This document shows positions 1 through 10,909 of a stretch of 64,000 nt of DNA, piece by piece. The position numbers were made by a program, and so were the translations under genes. Position 1 is the first letter of the stretch, and each line of letters opens with the position of its first letter. The notes under the pieces are model-generated. The model was not told the DNA's origin and made no database searches. It saw only the letters and a program-made list of their open reading frames with translations. Origin of the DNA: Providencia huaxiensis (GTDB lineage: Bacteria > Pseudomonadota > Gammaproteobacteria > Enterobacterales > Enterobacteriaceae). The DNA is taken from positions 1,674,001 through 1,738,000 of the forward strand of contig NZ_CP031123.2 of assembly GCF_002843235.3 (NCBI RefSeq). Direction: 5' to 3'.

Positions 1-1
1 T

Positions 2-136
2 ATAGACCATACATTCACAGCGGATGATATGATGCGTGCAGGGCGTGATGTCGAAAAAAATGTCCTCAGCCATGCACTCTATTGGGTTTTAGCTCAACGT
101 GTATTTGTCTATGGTAATCGCACCATTATTTTATAA
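2..136 (+). CDS. purU: Formyltetrahydrofolate deformylase, C-terminal fragment (cut by window edge)
   Basis: The last 44 codons of a gene entering from the left end and stopping at TAA 134-136. The tail has the segments DMMRAGRDVEKN and LAQRVFVYGNRTIIL, which match the C-terminus of E. coli PurU as I remember it. PurU hydrolyses 10-formyl-THF to formate and THF, feeding formate to PurT and balancing one-carbon units. The catalytic residues lie outside the window. The E. coli purU locus is also close to a tRNA-Tyr gene, which supports the call. Confidence 0.8.
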   Translation: MDHTFTADDMMRAGRDVEKNVLSHALYWVLAQRVFVYGNRTIIL

Positions 137-295
137 GCCAACGTAGTGGCTTATTTAACAACACTTTGTTGATTTAACACGCATTAAGAATAAAAAAACA
201 GCAAACAACCATTTTATTGAAAATTAATGCTTTACAGCGGCGCGTCATTTGATATGATGCCGCCCGCTGTCAACGATTACAGCAATTCAAAATCT

Positions 296-380
<85 letters not shown>

Positions 381-381
381 T

Positions 382-1257
382 CTAATTAATTTCACCTCCT
401 AGTTTGTCAACAACCCCCATAAAACGATTTAACACACTTGAGTGTGATTTTGATTTATAGATATAACACACACTTTCCCCCAAAATTTTGTTCAATGATA
501 TATAAATCAATGACTTATCAATCAACTCTTCTTCTGGATAATGGTCTATAATGCCAATAAAATCACCCTCTTGAATGAAACTTTGGCAACAGCCGATATT
601 ATCCATTTGTCTTACACTTGTTTTATTATCAACCGTTTCAATTTTTGCCAATAAATCACTCATCAATGAACTTTTATAAAATGCAGGATCACATAGCCAT
701 GTACTTTTTTGTAATAATGTAACCAGGTCATAATGAAATTTTTCATACAGTTCTTTTCTGCAATAAATACCTAATGGTGAGTTTTCTATTATTTTTTGTA
801 ATGAAAATCGCTCACTAACTACCTGTTCTGAACTAAGTATAAGAGTATTCCCATCATAATCGACAATTTCATCTACTTCGTCATAATTAAACCTTAATAT
901 ATTTACTTGTACATTATTTTGATGTGCTGATTGATATAAATTAATTAAATGATTTTCCTTTCCCCAGTCATAATAAATATTAGCCTCATTGATTATATAA
1001 CCTGAAAAATGTTTTTTTGTTATTTCCTTCTCCTGTAAATAAAGATCTCTTAGATCGTTATAAAGTTCTTGGCCATCCTTAGTTAATGTCATTCCAAATT
1101 TTTCTCGTTTAAAAAGCCGTTTACCTAGGCTTGTCTCAAAGTCTTTGATTGACTTTGCGATGGGAGGTGTCGTACGGTTCATCACTCTTGCAGCCTTACT
1201 TAACGAGCCATTCTCAACAACCGCCATAAACGCCTCTAATTTTCTTGAAAAGAACAT
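382..1257 (-). CDS. LysR-family transcriptional regulator
   Basis: 291 aa. Residues 1-60 form the LysR winged helix-turn-helix: the start FFSRKLEAFMAVVENGSLS is followed by KAARVMNRTTPPIAKSIKDFE and the wing sequence LGKRLFKRE. The remainder would be the effector-binding domain but shows no motif that names a ligand. The gene converges on tRNA-Tyr with one base between them and is followed upstream by a 565-bp AT-rich gap, so it stands alone with no obvious divergently transcribed target. Its codon use is strongly AT-rich. It could be a lineage-specific regulator acquired beside the tRNA gene; function unknown. Confidence 0.8.
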   Translation of the reverse strand: MFFSRKLEAFMAVVENGSLSKAARVMNRTTPPIAKSIKDFETSLGKRLFKREKFGMTLTKDGQELYNDLRDLYLQEKEITKKHFSGYIINEANIYYDWGKENHLINLYQSAHQNNVQVNILRFNYDEVDEIVDYDGNTLILSSEQVVSERFSLQKIIENSPLGIYCRKELYEKFHYDLVTLLQKSTWLCDPAFYKSSLMSDLLAKIETVDNKTSVRQMDNIGCCQSFIQEGDFIGIIDHYPEEELIDKSLIYISLNKILGESVCYIYKSKSHSSVLNRFMGVVDKLGGEIN

Positions 1258-1822
1258 ATCTATGACCCCATTCCGTTTATTAAAATGTTAATCAACATAC
1301 TTAGTTTTCTCATTAATAATTATATTGATCACCCCAGAAATTAACTCATAAAATGAAAAATCAAACTTGATTTTTTATTGAATGATTAACAATATTTCAT
1401 AAAAGTATTTTTATAATTTCCATCATTACAAAGCAATATATTATACTGTTTAGATTGATTATTTTTTATGCCTCCACTATTAAATCACATTAAAATATAA
1501 ATAACCAATTGACTTTAAATGAAATTAAAACTAGTTAATATTGAAATTATTAATTTAATTTCAATATTAAATTATACCCTAGCATTCATAATAAATTTAA
1601 TTAACAATAATATTTTTTGATTAACTAAAATTATTATTATATTTATATTGAGCGCTGAATTTTGATATTGTTCTAAGAGTGAGTTATGCCATGACCGTTT
1701 TTATCATAGCCATTACTAACTATAAAACAACCTAATCATTGAAACATGTTACGCGGGGTTACAGTACAGCTACCATCTGGTAGAATAAGCATAATAATCA
1801 TAAAACTAGGTGATAAAAAACC
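1258..1822. other. AT-rich intergenic region upstream of xthA
   Basis: 565 bp separating two divergent genes, extremely AT-rich around 1290-1660 with runs of TTAAT/ATTAA. I see no credible small ORF or strong hairpin. It presumably holds promoters for the LysR gene and xthA, and a GATTAA/TTAATC-rich stretch would suit H-NS binding (inference). Confidence 0.5.
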
Positions 1823-2635
1823 ATGAAATTCATATCGTTCAATATCAATGGCCTTCGAGCTCGCCCTCACCAACTCGCTGCAATCATCGAAAAACATCAA
1901 CCTGAGGTTATTGGCTTACAAGAAACAAAAGTCCATGATGATATGTTTCCTTATGAAGAAGTTAGTCAGCTCGGCTATCATGTTTTTTATCACGGCCAAA
2001 AAGCGCATTATGGTGTCGCTCTTTTAACTAAAAATGAGCCTCTTGCTGTCCGTAAAGGCTTTCCAACTGATGATGATGACGCACAGCGTCGTATTATCAT
2101 GGCTGACATCCAAACGGAGCGTGGCCCATTAACTGTTGTGAATGGTTATTTTCCTCAAGGGGAAAGCCGTGACCACCCAACAAAATTTCCAGCAAAAGAA
2201 AAATTTTATCAAGATTTACAAAATTATATTACATCAACACAAACTGCTGAGTCCCAATTGCTCATTATGGGTGACATGAATATCAGCCCAACAGATCTTG
2301 ATATCGGTATTGGCGAGGTAAATCGCAAACGTTGGTTAAAAACCGGAAAATGTTCTTTTTTACCCGAGGAGCGTGAATGGTTAGCCAAATTATTAGGCTG
2401 GGGCTTAGTTGATACATACCGTGCGAAAAACCCTGATGTTGCTGATTGCTACTCATGGTTTGACTACCGTTCTAAAGGTTTTGATGATAATAGAGGCTTA
2501 CGTATCGACTTACTGCTTGCATCAAATAAGTTAGCAGAGCGCTGTATAGCAACGGGTATTGATTATGATATTAGAGGAATGGAAAAACCGTCAGACCACG
2601 CACCTGTATGGTCTGAATTTGACCTAACAAAATAA
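1823..2635 (+). CDS. xthA: Exodeoxyribonuclease III
   Basis: 270 aa, close to the 268 aa of E. coli XthA. The enzyme is the main AP endonuclease and a 3'-5' exonuclease of base-excision repair, removing 3' blocking groups. Endonuclease/exonuclease/phosphatase fold: metal ligand E34 in GLQETKV, the GDMN motif (catalytic Asp and Asn), and H259 in SDHAPV near the C-terminus. The ATG at 1823 begins [14 protein letters not shown], the usual N-terminus. It is followed by a bidirectional terminator and converges with topB, as in E. coli. Confidence 0.97.
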   Translation: MKFISFNINGLRARPHQLAAIIEKHQPEVIGLQETKVHDDMFPYEEVSQLGYHVFYHGQKAHYGVALLTKNEPLAVRKGFPTDDDDAQRRIIMADIQTERGPLTVVNGYFPQGESRDHPTKFPAKEKFYQDLQNYITSTQTAESQLLIMGDMNISPTDLDIGIGEVNRKRWLKTGKCSFLPEEREWLAKLLGWGLVDTYRAKNPDVADCYSWFDYRSKGFDDNRGLRIDLLLASNKLAERCIATGIDYDIRGMEKPSDHAPVWSEFDLTK

Positions 2636-2659
2636 TTTTTATCTCGGGTTCTAATGCAA

Positions 2660-2686
2660 AAAGGCGCTCTAAGCGCCTTTTATTGT
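2660..2686. terminator. Bidirectional terminator between xthA and topB
   Basis: Perfect 9-bp stem AAAGGCGCT/AGCGCCTTT (2660-2668 and 2672-2680) with a 3-nt loop, followed by T-rich sequence on the plus strand and A-rich sequence on the left, between two convergent genes. Confidence 0.85.
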
Positions 2687-2700
2687 TTTACCAGACTCAA

Positions 2701-4626
2701 CTAGTCTTCTTTCTTTTTCGTTTTTTCACCCGTTTTTGTTGGTTTTTTCCCCGTTTTTACTGATGGGGCCGGCAGCTCTCGAAATGCCCTCAAATTTGTA
2801 AACTGGCGCGCATGGTGAATTAATTGCATCAAAGTTTGACTTAGTGGATGCATAAAATCATCATAACGTGATTGTTTCTCACTAATTTGAGTTAACACTG
2901 ATTCCCAATGGGCAGTCATGTCCGGTAAAGTCGCCATGTCAGGTAGAACATGAATTAGAGCCCTTCCCGCAGGCGAGGAATGAATATAACGCCCTTTCTT
3001 ATAGAGGAATTGGCGCTTGAATAGTAAATCAATGATGCCCGCCCTTGTCGCTTCGGTGCCAAGCCCATCCGTTTCTCGCAATACTTTTTTTAATGCTTTA
3101 TCCTGCACAAAACGCGCGATCCCTGTCATTGCGGATAGCAACGTCGCATCCGTAAAAGGGCGCGGGGGCTGTGTTTGCCGTTCAACCACTTCCCCTTTTT
3201 CACATAGCAACTCATCATTTTTACTCACAACGGGTAGCGGCATACCATCATTCTCAGCATCGCGCTCTTTATTACCCAATACGACTCGCCAACCTGCTTC
3301 AGCAAGAAATCGAGCTTTTGCAATAAATTTACCCTTTTCAATTTCAAGATCAATCGTGCACTTACGGTAAACTGCATCAGGCATAAACTGGATAATATAT
3401 TGACGTGCAATCAGTTGGTAAATTTTACTTTCATTTTCAGTTAGCTTTGCTGCTGCCGTTTTTGCTGTTGGAATTATTGCATGGTGGGCATCCACTTTTT
3501 TGTCGTCCCAACACCGGTTTTTTTTATCCAACTCTGTCAATTCAAATTCAGTAAGGTCTGGTTGATGTACCGCAATTGCATTCAATACACTGTGCCGCCC
3601 TGCAAAATGTTCATCAGGTAAATAGCGGCTATCTGAACGCGGGTACGTAATTAACTTGTGCGTTTCATATAAACGTTGGCAAATGTCCAATACTTCTTGC
3701 GCACTCAACGCATACTTTTTAGCAGCTTCAATTTGCAAAGACGATAAAGAAAAAGGCAACGGTGCAATTTCAGATTCGCGTTTGTCTTGATATTGCGTCA
3801 CTATGGCAGGTTTGCCCTCGATACGCGATACCACATGTTCTGCAAGCGGTCGGTGAAACAAACGCCCTTCTTCGTCTTGGTAATCAATACAGGAGTCACT
3901 TGGTTGCCATATCGCCACAAAACGCTCATCCTTTGGCGTAACAATATGGGCTTTAACCTCGAAATAGTCTTTAGGAACAAAGTTCTCTATTTCTTCGTCA
4001 CGCCTAACGACTAGCCCCAAAACTGGCGTTTGTACCCGCCCAACAGAAAGAACACCTTGATACCCACCCCGTTGTCCTAATAACGTATAAGCACGAGTCA
4101 TATTGATGCCATACAACCAATCTGCTCGTGCTCTTGCTAAAGCAGAGACACAAAGAGGAATAAATTCGCGATTTTCTCTTAAACGGTCAATTGCCCGCTC
4201 AACCGCTTGAGGGTTAAGGTCATTAATTAAACAACGCTTTACTTCTTTGCGTTTTTCAGGGTCGAGCTTTAAAAAATCAAGCACTTCGTCCACCAGCAAT
4301 TGACCTTCTCTATCAGGGTCTCCTGCATGAACGACAATTGAGGCTTGCTTCAGCAATGTTTCAATAGTTTTTAATTGTTTAGTTACTGCGGGACGGGGCT
4401 TCAACTGCCACTTATCAGGGATAATTGGCAGATCCTGAAGATTCCAGCGTGCGTACCGAGGCTCATAAGCATCCGGCTCAGCCTGCTCTAAAAGGTGGCC
4501 AATACACCATGTTACGGTTTGGCCATCACCACATTGAATAAAACCATCACCTCGTTTATGAGGTTTGGGTAATACATCTGCAATGGCCCTTGCAAGGCTC
4601 GGTTTTTCCGCAATAAACAAACGCAT
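2701..4626 (-). CDS. topB: DNA topoisomerase III
   Basis: 641 aa (E. coli TopB 653). A type IA topoisomerase that decatenates replication intermediates. The N-terminal TOPRIM domain has E7 (AEKPS) and the acidic triad D103, D105, E107 in HAGDPDREG. The active-site tyrosine is Y328 in [13 protein letters not shown], exactly the E. coli position. The C-terminal tail (about 615-641) is lysine/threonine-rich and probably binds DNA. The gene lies 3 nt downstream of selD, so selD-topB and probably ydjA are co-transcribed, as in E. coli. Confidence 0.97.
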   Translation of the reverse strand: MRLFIAEKPSLARAIADVLPKPHKRGDGFIQCGDGQTVTWCIGHLLEQAEPDAYEPRYARWNLQDLPIIPDKWQLKPRPAVTKQLKTIETLLKQASIVVHAGDPDREGQLLVDEVLDFLKLDPEKRKEVKRCLINDLNPQAVERAIDRLRENREFIPLCVSALARARADWLYGINMTRAYTLLGQRGGYQGVLSVGRVQTPVLGLVVRRDEEIENFVPKDYFEVKAHIVTPKDERFVAIWQPSDSCIDYQDEEGRLFHRPLAEHVVSRIEGKPAIVTQYQDKRESEIAPLPFSLSSLQIEAAKKYALSAQEVLDICQRLYETHKLITYPRSDSRYLPDEHFAGRHSVLNAIAVHQPDLTEFELTELDKKNRCWDDKKVDAHHAIIPTAKTAAAKLTENESKIYQLIARQYIIQFMPDAVYRKCTIDLEIEKGKFIAKARFLAEAGWRVVLGNKERDAENDGMPLPVVSKNDELLCEKGEVVERQTQPPRPFTDATLLSAMTGIARFVQDKALKKVLRETDGLGTEATRAGIIDLLFKRQFLYKKGRYIHSSPAGRALIHVLPDMATLPDMTAHWESVLTQISEKQSRYDDFMHPLSQTLMQLIHHARQFTNLRAFRELPAPSVKTGKKPTKTGEKTKKKED

Positions 4627-4629
4627 AAA

Positions 4630-5673
4630 TTAATCTATCACTTCAACTAAAGGAACATTATCCTGATGGGGTAATAATTTGCCGATAGACTGTAACAAAA
4701 CACCTTGCTGCTGTGCAATCTCTTTAATTTTAGAGACTTCGGAAGGTTTTACTGCAATGAGTAGGCCACCAGAGGTTTGCGGGTCACACAGTAGCTGGCG
4801 CTGCATATCATTCATAGGGCCAATAAGATGACCATAACTGTCGAAGTTACGAGTTGTTCCACCGGGAACACAGCCTGCTTCAATATACTTTTCGACATCC
4901 GCTAATTTAGGAACTTTACTAAAGGAAATTTCAGCGCGAACGTTAGAGCCTTCACAAATCTCACTTAAATGACCTAATAAACCGAAACCGGTCACGTCAG
5001 TCATCGCCGTCACACCATCTAAAGGCGCAATGACAGCTCCTAGTTTATTCATTTGGCACATGGTTTCTGCCGCTAAGTGTTGATGTTCAGGTGCAAGTAC
5101 CCCTTTTTTCTCTGCCGTTGTCAAAACGCCAATACCGAGCGGTTTAGTTAAGAACAGTTCGCAACCCGCTGTTGCAGCACTATTTTTCTTCACATATGCC
5201 GTATTGACAACACCAGTAACCGCCAGCCCAAAAATAGGCTCAGGTGCATCAATGGAATGCCCTCCTGCCAATGAAATACCTGCATCAGCACAAGCTGCAC
5301 GGCCACCTTCAATCACTTCTCGAGCCACTTCAGGTGGTAGCTTAGCGATTGGCCAGCCTAAAATTGCGATTGCCATGATGGGCTTTCCGCCCATCGCAAA
5401 AATATCGCTAATCGCATTCGTCGCGGCAATACGGCCGAATTCAAACGGGGAGTCAACAATCGGCATGAAAAAGTCGGTTGTGCTGATGATGCCAATTCCA
5501 TTACCTAAATCATAAACAGCGGCATCATCTTTCGTCTCATTACCAACTAACAAATGTGGATCATGGAATTTTGCTTGTTCTGTGTGTAAGATTTGCTCTA
5601 ATACTTTCGGTGCAATTTTACAGCCACAGCCTGCGCCATGACTATATTGCGTTAATCTAATTTTTTCAGTCAT
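4630..5673 (-). CDS. selD: Selenophosphate synthetase (cysteine form)
   Basis: 347 aa, full length. Makes monoselenophosphate from selenide and ATP, the selenium donor for Sec-tRNA and 2-selenouridine. The N-terminal catalytic loop is SHGAGCGCK, giving C16 and K19 (E. coli Cys17 and Lys20); there is no in-frame UGA, so this is not a selenoprotein version. A GDxSGG-like Gly-rich segment follows at [10 protein letters not shown] and the C-terminal AIRS domain ends [12 protein letters not shown]. It lies 11 nt downstream of ydjA and 3 nt upstream of topB, a conserved operon. Confidence 0.96.
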   Translation of the reverse strand: MTEKIRLTQYSHGAGCGCKIAPKVLEQILHTEQAKFHDPHLLVGNETKDDAAVYDLGNGIGIISTTDFFMPIVDSPFEFGRIAATNAISDIFAMGGKPIMAIAILGWPIAKLPPEVAREVIEGGRAACADAGISLAGGHSIDAPEPIFGLAVTGVVNTAYVKKNSAATAGCELFLTKPLGIGVLTTAEKKGVLAPEHQHLAAETMCQMNKLGAVIAPLDGVTAMTDVTGFGLLGHLSEICEGSNVRAEISFSKVPKLADVEKYIEAGCVPGGTTRNFDSYGHLIGPMNDMQRQLLCDPQTSGGLLIAVKPSEVSKIKEIAQQQGVLLQSIGKLLPHQDNVPLVEVID

Positions 5674-5684
5674 TATTATTCTCT

Positions 5685-6236
5685 TTAGAAGTGAGACACA
5701 AAACCTGTCATGTCGGGCGCTTGTACTTTTGTTGGTGCTTTAAGCTCTGGTGTTCCTAAATAAAGAAATCCAACAATACGGTCGTTATCTCCACAACCTA
5801 GTCCAGCACGAACCACGGCATCTTCTGTCCATGCCCCTGAACGCCATATACCGCCAAAACCCTGAGCTACAGCGGCCATTTGCATCGCCTGCACAGTACA
5901 ACTCGCAGCAACTAATTGCTCCCATTCTGGTACTTTCGGGTGGTCTTTTAATTTCGCAATCACAGTAATAATTAATGGGGCACGAAAAGGTGCATTGCGT
6001 GCTTTTTCTTCTACCTCAGCACCTAACTGTCCTTCAATTGCCGCTTTTTCTAATAACTGACTGAAGCGTTTAATCCCCTCATTTTGCATAACAACAAAAT
6101 GCCACGGTTTTAACGCACCGTGATCAGGTGCTCTCATCCCTGCTGCAAGTATGTTATTAAGTTCTTCGCCTTGCGGTGCTGGTGTTGTGAGTCTAGAAGC
6201 TGAACGGCGGTTCAACAAAAGGGTTAGAGCATCCAT
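5685..6236 (-). CDS. ydjA: Nitroreductase family protein (YdjA)
   Basis: 183 aa, the length of E. coli YdjA, a minimal FMN-dependent nitroreductase-fold oxidoreductase. The FMN-binding N-terminal segment is [10 protein letters not shown], followed by [14 protein letters not shown] and, near the C-terminus, [16 protein letters not shown]. The physiological substrate is not known. First gene of the ydjA-selD-topB operon, transcribed away from sppA exactly as in E. coli. Confidence 0.93.
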   Translation of the reverse strand: MDALTLLLNRRSASRLTTPAPQGEELNNILAAGMRAPDHGALKPWHFVVMQNEGIKRFSQLLEKAAIEGQLGAEVEEKARNAPFRAPLIITVIAKLKDHPKVPEWEQLVAASCTVQAMQMAAVAQGFGGIWRSGAWTEDAVVRAGLGCGDNDRIVGFLYLGTPELKAPTKVQAPDMTGFVSHF

Positions 6237-6687
6237 AATTGTCTCCGTTTAAGAGTAAACTGATGTAATAATCATTCAATTAGATAATTATACCCACGTT
6301 ATCTATTGTTTAAGCTTAAAGGAAAATCGCTTACACTAATACAACAATAACAATGATTCGCTAGGTAAAATTACGTTATAAATTCATTGAATTGTATCAT
6401 TTGTCATACGTGAAAAATATCATTGAAACATTGTACCTTGCGTATCTTAATTTTGTTATGCATAAAAATAGCCCGCAATTGCAACTAATTGTATTGATAT
6501 AACTTTAATATCAAACATTCGAAGTGATGATCGGGTAACAGATTTGCTTTTGAGCATATTATTGTTAATTCGTGCTACAGACGGAAATAGCCCAGCTGTA
6601 GAAAGAAATATTTATGTGATATCCAAAAATAGTTTGTACCAGAAGCCAACACCCGTGTGGTGCAAAATATACAGGATAGGAGAAAAC
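6237..6687. other. ydjA-sppA divergent intergenic region
   Basis: 451 bp. An upstream in-frame extension of sppA exists from 6544, but residues before 6688 do not resemble SppA. No RNA element recognised; promoters for both directions are presumed here. Confidence 0.5.
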
Positions 6688-8544
6688 ATGCGTCAACTAT
6701 GGGACATCATCGCTACCATCTTTAGAATTAGCTGGCGAGCACTCAACTTTATTAGGGAATTCGTTTTCAACGCCATTTTCTTAGTATTATTTTTTGTCGT
6801 TATTGGGTCGATTGCCCTTTACCAAACAGATACTCAACCTGAAAAAAATTATTTTGGTGCTTTATATGTTGATTTGCAGGGCGTTATTGTAGACCAAGTT
6901 TCTGCTCCAGACCCATTTGGTCGTATGAGCCGTGAACTACTCGGTACTTCAAATAGCCGTATGCAAGAGAATTCACTATTCGACATCGTTGACACCATTC
7001 GCACCGCCGCAAATGATGACCGCATTACAGGAATGGTATTACGCCTAGATGATTTAGTTGGCGCTGATCAACCCTCTTTAGCTTATATCGGTAAAGCAAT
7101 CAACGAATTTAAAAGCTCAGGGAAACAAGTTTACGCCATCGGTAACAGTTATAACCAGTCACAATACTATCTTGCTAGTTACGCTGATGATATCTACCTC
7201 ACTCCTCAAGGGGCTGTTGGGGTGTATGGTTTTGCAACTAATGGTCTGTATTACAAGACACTATTAGAAAAACTCAAAGTCAGTAGCCATATTTTCCGTG
7301 TCGGTACTTATAAATCTGCAGTTGAGCCGTTAATGCGTGATGATATGTCCCCAGAGGCTCGTTTAGCCAATAAACAGTGGTTAGATGCCCTTTGGAACAA
7401 TTACCTCGCAGAAATCGCCAAAAACCGTAATACGACCAGTACACAAATTTTCCCTGGGGCTGATACTATTTTAGAACAATTACGATCAGTCAAAGGCGAT
7501 AGCGCACAGTATGCTTTAAAACAAAAGTTGGTTGATAAACTTTATACAAACGAACAAGTTGAAGATTTACTCAGTAAACACTTTGGTTGGAATAAAGAAG
7601 ATAAACAGTTTAATAATATTAGTATCTATGATTATTCTGCCAAAATAGCAGATATCAACACGGATCAAGGCGGCAATATCGCTGTGATTGTTGTTCAAGG
7701 TGCCATCATGGATGGCCCGCAAACAGCAGGAATTGCCGGGGGCGATACTATTGCAGCACAAATCCGCGATGCTCGCCTTGATGATAATATTAAAGCGATC
7801 GTCTTACGGGTTAACAGCCCGGGGGGAAGCGTCAGTGCTTCTGATTTGATCCGCAGTGAACTGGCTTCTGCCCATGCAGCGGGCAAACCTGTTGTGGTTT
7901 CTATGGGAGGCATGGCAGCATCGGGGGGTTATTGGGTATCAACTCCCGCGGACTATATTATTGCTAGTCCAAACACACTGACTGGCTCAATTGGTATATT
8001 TGGTGTGATCAATACCTTTGAAAAATCCTTAGATTCTATTGGGGTATATACTGATGGTGTATCAACATCACCATTAGCTGATATTTCTTTGACAAAAGGG
8101 ATCAGCCCACAATTTGCTGACATGATGCAAATCACTATTGAAAATGGCTATGAAACATTTATTGGCTTAGTTGCTAAAGCTCGCCATAAAACGCCAGCAG
8201 AAATAGATAAAATTGCACAAGGCCGTGTGTGGATCGGGCAAGATGCACTTAAAAATGGCCTTGTCGACCAGCTAGGTGATTTTGATAATGCGGTAGATAA
8301 AGCCGCTGAGCTCGCTAAACTCACTGATGTTAAGTTAGATTGGATGAAGCCTGAGTTGACCTTTATGGATCAATTGCTACTTGAATTAACAACTAGCGTC
8401 CAAGCCGTAATGCCCGATGTACTACACGTATTTTTACCCCCAGCTGTCGCGACGGACATCCGCCAGCAAGCTCAATTTTTCTTAAAAATGAATGACCCGC
8501 AAAACCGTTATGCATTTTGCTTAAATTGCGCAGAAATTAACTGA
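6688..8544 (+). CDS. sppA: Signal peptide peptidase SppA (protease IV)
   Basis: 618 aa, identical in length to E. coli SppA when started at ATG 6688, where AGGATAGGAG provides a strong ribosome-binding site and the N-terminus MRQLWDIIATIF matches the family; a longer in-frame reading from 6544 is rejected. Inner-membrane serine protease facing the periplasm that degrades cleaved signal peptides. One N-terminal TM helix (about 25-46), then two tandem S49 domains. The Ser-Lys dyad is split: K209 in VGTYKSAVEP in the first domain and S412 in MAASGGYW in the second, corresponding to K209/S409 of E. coli. Confidence 0.96.
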   Translation: MRQLWDIIATIFRISWRALNFIREFVFNAIFLVLFFVVIGSIALYQTDTQPEKNYFGALYVDLQGVIVDQVSAPDPFGRMSRELLGTSNSRMQENSLFDIVDTIRTAANDDRITGMVLRLDDLVGADQPSLAYIGKAINEFKSSGKQVYAIGNSYNQSQYYLASYADDIYLTPQGAVGVYGFATNGLYYKTLLEKLKVSSHIFRVGTYKSAVEPLMRDDMSPEARLANKQWLDALWNNYLAEIAKNRNTTSTQIFPGADTILEQLRSVKGDSAQYALKQKLVDKLYTNEQVEDLLSKHFGWNKEDKQFNNISIYDYSAKIADINTDQGGNIAVIVVQGAIMDGPQTAGIAGGDTIAAQIRDARLDDNIKAIVLRVNSPGGSVSASDLIRSELASAHAAGKPVVVSMGGMAASGGYWVSTPADYIIASPNTLTGSIGIFGVINTFEKSLDSIGVYTDGVSTSPLADISLTKGISPQFADMMQITIENGYETFIGLVAKARHKTPAEIDKIAQGRVWIGQDALKNGLVDQLGDFDNAVDKAAELAKLTDVKLDWMKPELTFMDQLLLELTTSVQAVMPDVLHVFLPPAVATDIRQQAQFFLKMNDPQNRYAFCLNCAEIN

Positions 8545-8549
8545 TTGCT

Positions 8550-8580
8550 AAATCCCCTTCAGAACCGGTGAAGGGGATTT
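8550..8580. repeat. Hairpin after sppA, shared core with the hairpin at 26246
   Basis: Perfect 10-bp stem AAATCCCCTT/AAGGGGATTT with loop CAGAACCGGTG. It lacks a clean U-tract on either side. The left arm plus loop start (CCCCTTCAGAACC) recurs in the yecF terminator, suggesting a dispersed hairpin family. May act as the sppA terminator. Confidence 0.6.
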
Positions 8581-8711
8581 CTCTCATAACCCCATCAATA
8601 ACCTCATATCAATCTAATTATTCGTAAGTTAACGATAGTAATACGCTAACAAATACGTCAAAATCCTGATAATCACTCTCCTTCGATAAGTTGGATAAAT
8701 TAGGTAATCAG

Positions 8712-9731
8712 ATGCAGAAGAAATCAATTTATGTTGTCTACACGGGCGGAACAATCGGCATGCGCCATTCACCACAGGGATATGTGCCTGTTTCCGGTCA
8801 CTTACAAGCTCAATTAGCTCAAATGCCTGAGTTTCACCGTCCTGAAATGCCTGAGTTTACGATCCGAGAGCATCAGCCGTTGATTGATTCATCTGATATT
8901 ACCCCTGAAGATTGGCAGCTTATCGCTGATGACATTTGTGAAAACTACCCACTTTATGATGGGTTTGTCATCTTACATGGCACTGATACCATGGCTTTTA
9001 CTGCTTCTGCGTTATCTTTCATGTTTGAAAACTTGAAAAAACCGGTAATAGTGACAGGGTCACAAATACCTTTAGAAGCATTGCGTTCTGATGGGCAGAC
9101 GAATCTATTAAATGCATTATATTTAGCGGCAAACTACCCCGTTAATGAAGTCGGCCTATTTTTCAATAATAAATTATATCGCGGTAACCGCACCGTTAAA
9201 GCCCATGCTGATGGCTTTGATGCTTTTAGCTCGCCTAACTGCTCACCACTAATGGAAGCTGGCATCAATATTCGCACATTTAATACATGTCCTGCTCCTA
9301 TTGGTATCGGTGAATTTAAAAGCCACCAAATTACACCTCAACCTATCGGTGTGGTTACACTTTACCCTGGGCTCTCAATTGAGATTGTTCGCAATATTCT
9401 TCAGCAACCCGTTAAGGCACTAATATTACGCTCTTACGGTGTCGGTAATGCCCCTCAGCAACCTGAATTACTCCGTATACTTCGCGAAGCAACGAGCCGA
9501 GGAATTATTGTGGTGAACCTGACACAATGTATTTCTGGTCGTGTTAATATGGAAGGCTATGCCACGGGACACGCCCTTGCTGAAGCTGGTGTGATCAGTG
9601 GATATGACATGACTTTTGAAGCCGCCTTAAGTAAGTTGCACTACTTACTTAGCCAAAATTATACCCCTGCGTTGATCCGTGAATTAATGCAGAATAATTT
9701 ACGCGGTGAGTTGAGCTATGCTGATGAATAA
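8712..9731 (+). CDS. ansA: L-asparaginase I (cytoplasmic)
   Basis: 339 aa from ATG 8712 (MQKKSIYV; E. coli AnsA is 338 aa). An in-frame ATG at 8691 adds seven residues, but the later one has AGG eight bases upstream and matches the family. Hydrolyses L-asparagine to aspartate and ammonia. The first catalytic threonine is T14 in YTGGTIGM and the second T91-D92 in LHGTDTM. No signal peptide, which separates it from periplasmic AnsB. It is followed 22 bp later by pncA, as in E. coli, and the two amidases are probably co-transcribed. Confidence 0.95.
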   Translation: MQKKSIYVVYTGGTIGMRHSPQGYVPVSGHLQAQLAQMPEFHRPEMPEFTIREHQPLIDSSDITPEDWQLIADDICENYPLYDGFVILHGTDTMAFTASALSFMFENLKKPVIVTGSQIPLEALRSDGQTNLLNALYLAANYPVNEVGLFFNNKLYRGNRTVKAHADGFDAFSSPNCSPLMEAGINIRTFNTCPAPIGIGEFKSHQITPQPIGVVTLYPGLSIEIVRNILQQPVKALILRSYGVGNAPQQPELLRILREATSRGIIVVNLTQCISGRVNMEGYATGHALAEAGVISGYDMTFEAALSKLHYLLSQNYTPALIRELMQNNLRGELSYADE

Positions 9732-9753
9732 CAGATAAAATACTGAGGACATA

Positions 9754-10380
9754 ATGAAAACAGCTTTACTGTTAGTCGATTTACAAAACGATTTTTGCAC
9801 TGGTGGGACATTGGCAGTAAATGAAAGCGAACATGTTATTGATGTTGCGAATAAAGCAATGGCTATTTGCCAACAAAAACGGATAGATATCATTGCAAGT
9901 CAAGATTGGCATCCCGCGACACACCTTAGCTTCGCTGCTAATTCAAACACTCAAATTGGTGAAGTCGGTGAATTAAACGGCATTACACAAGTTTGGTGGC
10001 CAATTCATTGCGTACAAGGTGAACACGGCGCTCAGTTACACTCGAATTTAAACCAATCGCTTATTCGTGAAACTTTCACCAAAGGGGAAAACCCTCAAGT
10101 TGATAGTTATAGTGCCTTTTTCGATAACGATAAAATTAGCCAAACTCGTTTGCACGCATGGTTACAAGAACAGCATATCTCACATTTAATTATTATGGGA
10201 ATTGCGACAGATTATTGTGTCAAATTTACTGTATTAGATGCGTTAAAACTAGGCTATTCCGTGGATGTTCTCGCCGATGGGTGTAGAGGTGTTAACCTAG
10301 CGGCCAATGATAGCCAAGAAGCCTTAGCTGAAATGCAAAAGCAAGGCGCAAGGTTAATCACTTTAGCTGACCTTCATTAG
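9754..10380 (+). CDS. pncA: Nicotinamidase / pyrazinamidase
   Basis: 208 aa. Deamidates nicotinamide to nicotinate for NAD salvage through PncB. Catalytic triad D9 (LLVDLQNDF), K110 (TFTKGENP), C155 (GIATDYCVKFT); metal ligands D51, H53 and H57 in SQDWHPATH, plus H85. All are present, so the enzyme should be active. ATG 9754 is preceded by ACTGAGGAC. It sits directly after ansA. Confidence 0.96.
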   Translation: MKTALLLVDLQNDFCTGGTLAVNESEHVIDVANKAMAICQQKRIDIIASQDWHPATHLSFAANSNTQIGEVGELNGITQVWWPIHCVQGEHGAQLHSNLNQSLIRETFTKGENPQVDSYSAFFDNDKISQTRLHAWLQEQHISHLIIMGIATDYCVKFTVLDALKLGYSVDVLADGCRGVNLAANDSQEALAEMQKQGARLITLADLH

Positions 10381-10489
10381 CTCATACTTTGCTGACAAGT
10401 TTTCTCATATCAGTTGAGAAAACTTGTTTTAGTGACCCTGTCACCCTTTAGCATCATATTGAATAACCAAACTTTTTGTAAAGCAGCTG

Positions 10490-10795
10490 TTATTCATCAT
10501 TGTTTTGTGGTTTTAAGGTCGCTAACATTTCACCTTGAAACAACATTTTCAGCTCTTGTTTGCTCTTCATCGTAATTTCACCATTAGTCCCTACCGTCAT
10601 ATGTTCCGGGTCATGGTTATTCCGAGACTGCCACAATAGCACCATTTGTAAGCTATGTTCTTTCTGTTCCGGTGTTAACATCACCCCATCAGGCCATTTA
10701 CCGAGTTCAACTGCTGTCACTAGGCGCTCATAAATTTCGGGGGTCATCACTGCCAACAATTGTTCAAGCTGCTCTGGATTAACTTCAACGCTCAC
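10490..10795 (-). CDS. yeaC: DUF1315 family protein YeaC
   Basis: 101 aa, slightly longer than E. coli YeaC (90 aa). Soluble, with no TM segment or signal. The recognisable part is PEIYERLVTAVELGKWPDG followed by a QMVLLWQSR helix. Function unknown. It is the downstream partner of msrB, 114 bp apart, and the block yeaC-msrB/gapA-yeaD is conserved with E. coli. Confidence 0.85.
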   Translation of the reverse strand: MSVEVNPEQLEQLLAVMTPEIYERLVTAVELGKWPDGVMLTPEQKEHSLQMVLLWQSRNNHDPEHMTVGTNGEITMKSKQELKMLFQGEMLATLKPQNNDE

Positions 10796-10909
10796 GGTAA
10801 GGCTCCTTCAAATACACAATTAGCACATTATTTTATTTTTCTCGATTTCAGCTAAAAGCTGAATCGTTTTTGTTATTATCATAGAATAGCTTCAGCAACC
10901 TTCAGCTCT

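Noticed and set aside
4630..5673. Possible selenocysteine version of selD
   Set aside because: The catalytic position is encoded by a cysteine codon; no in-frame TGA.
6544..6687. 48-codon upstream extension of sppA
   Set aside because: Not SppA-like, and a strong ribosome-binding site sits just before ATG 6688.
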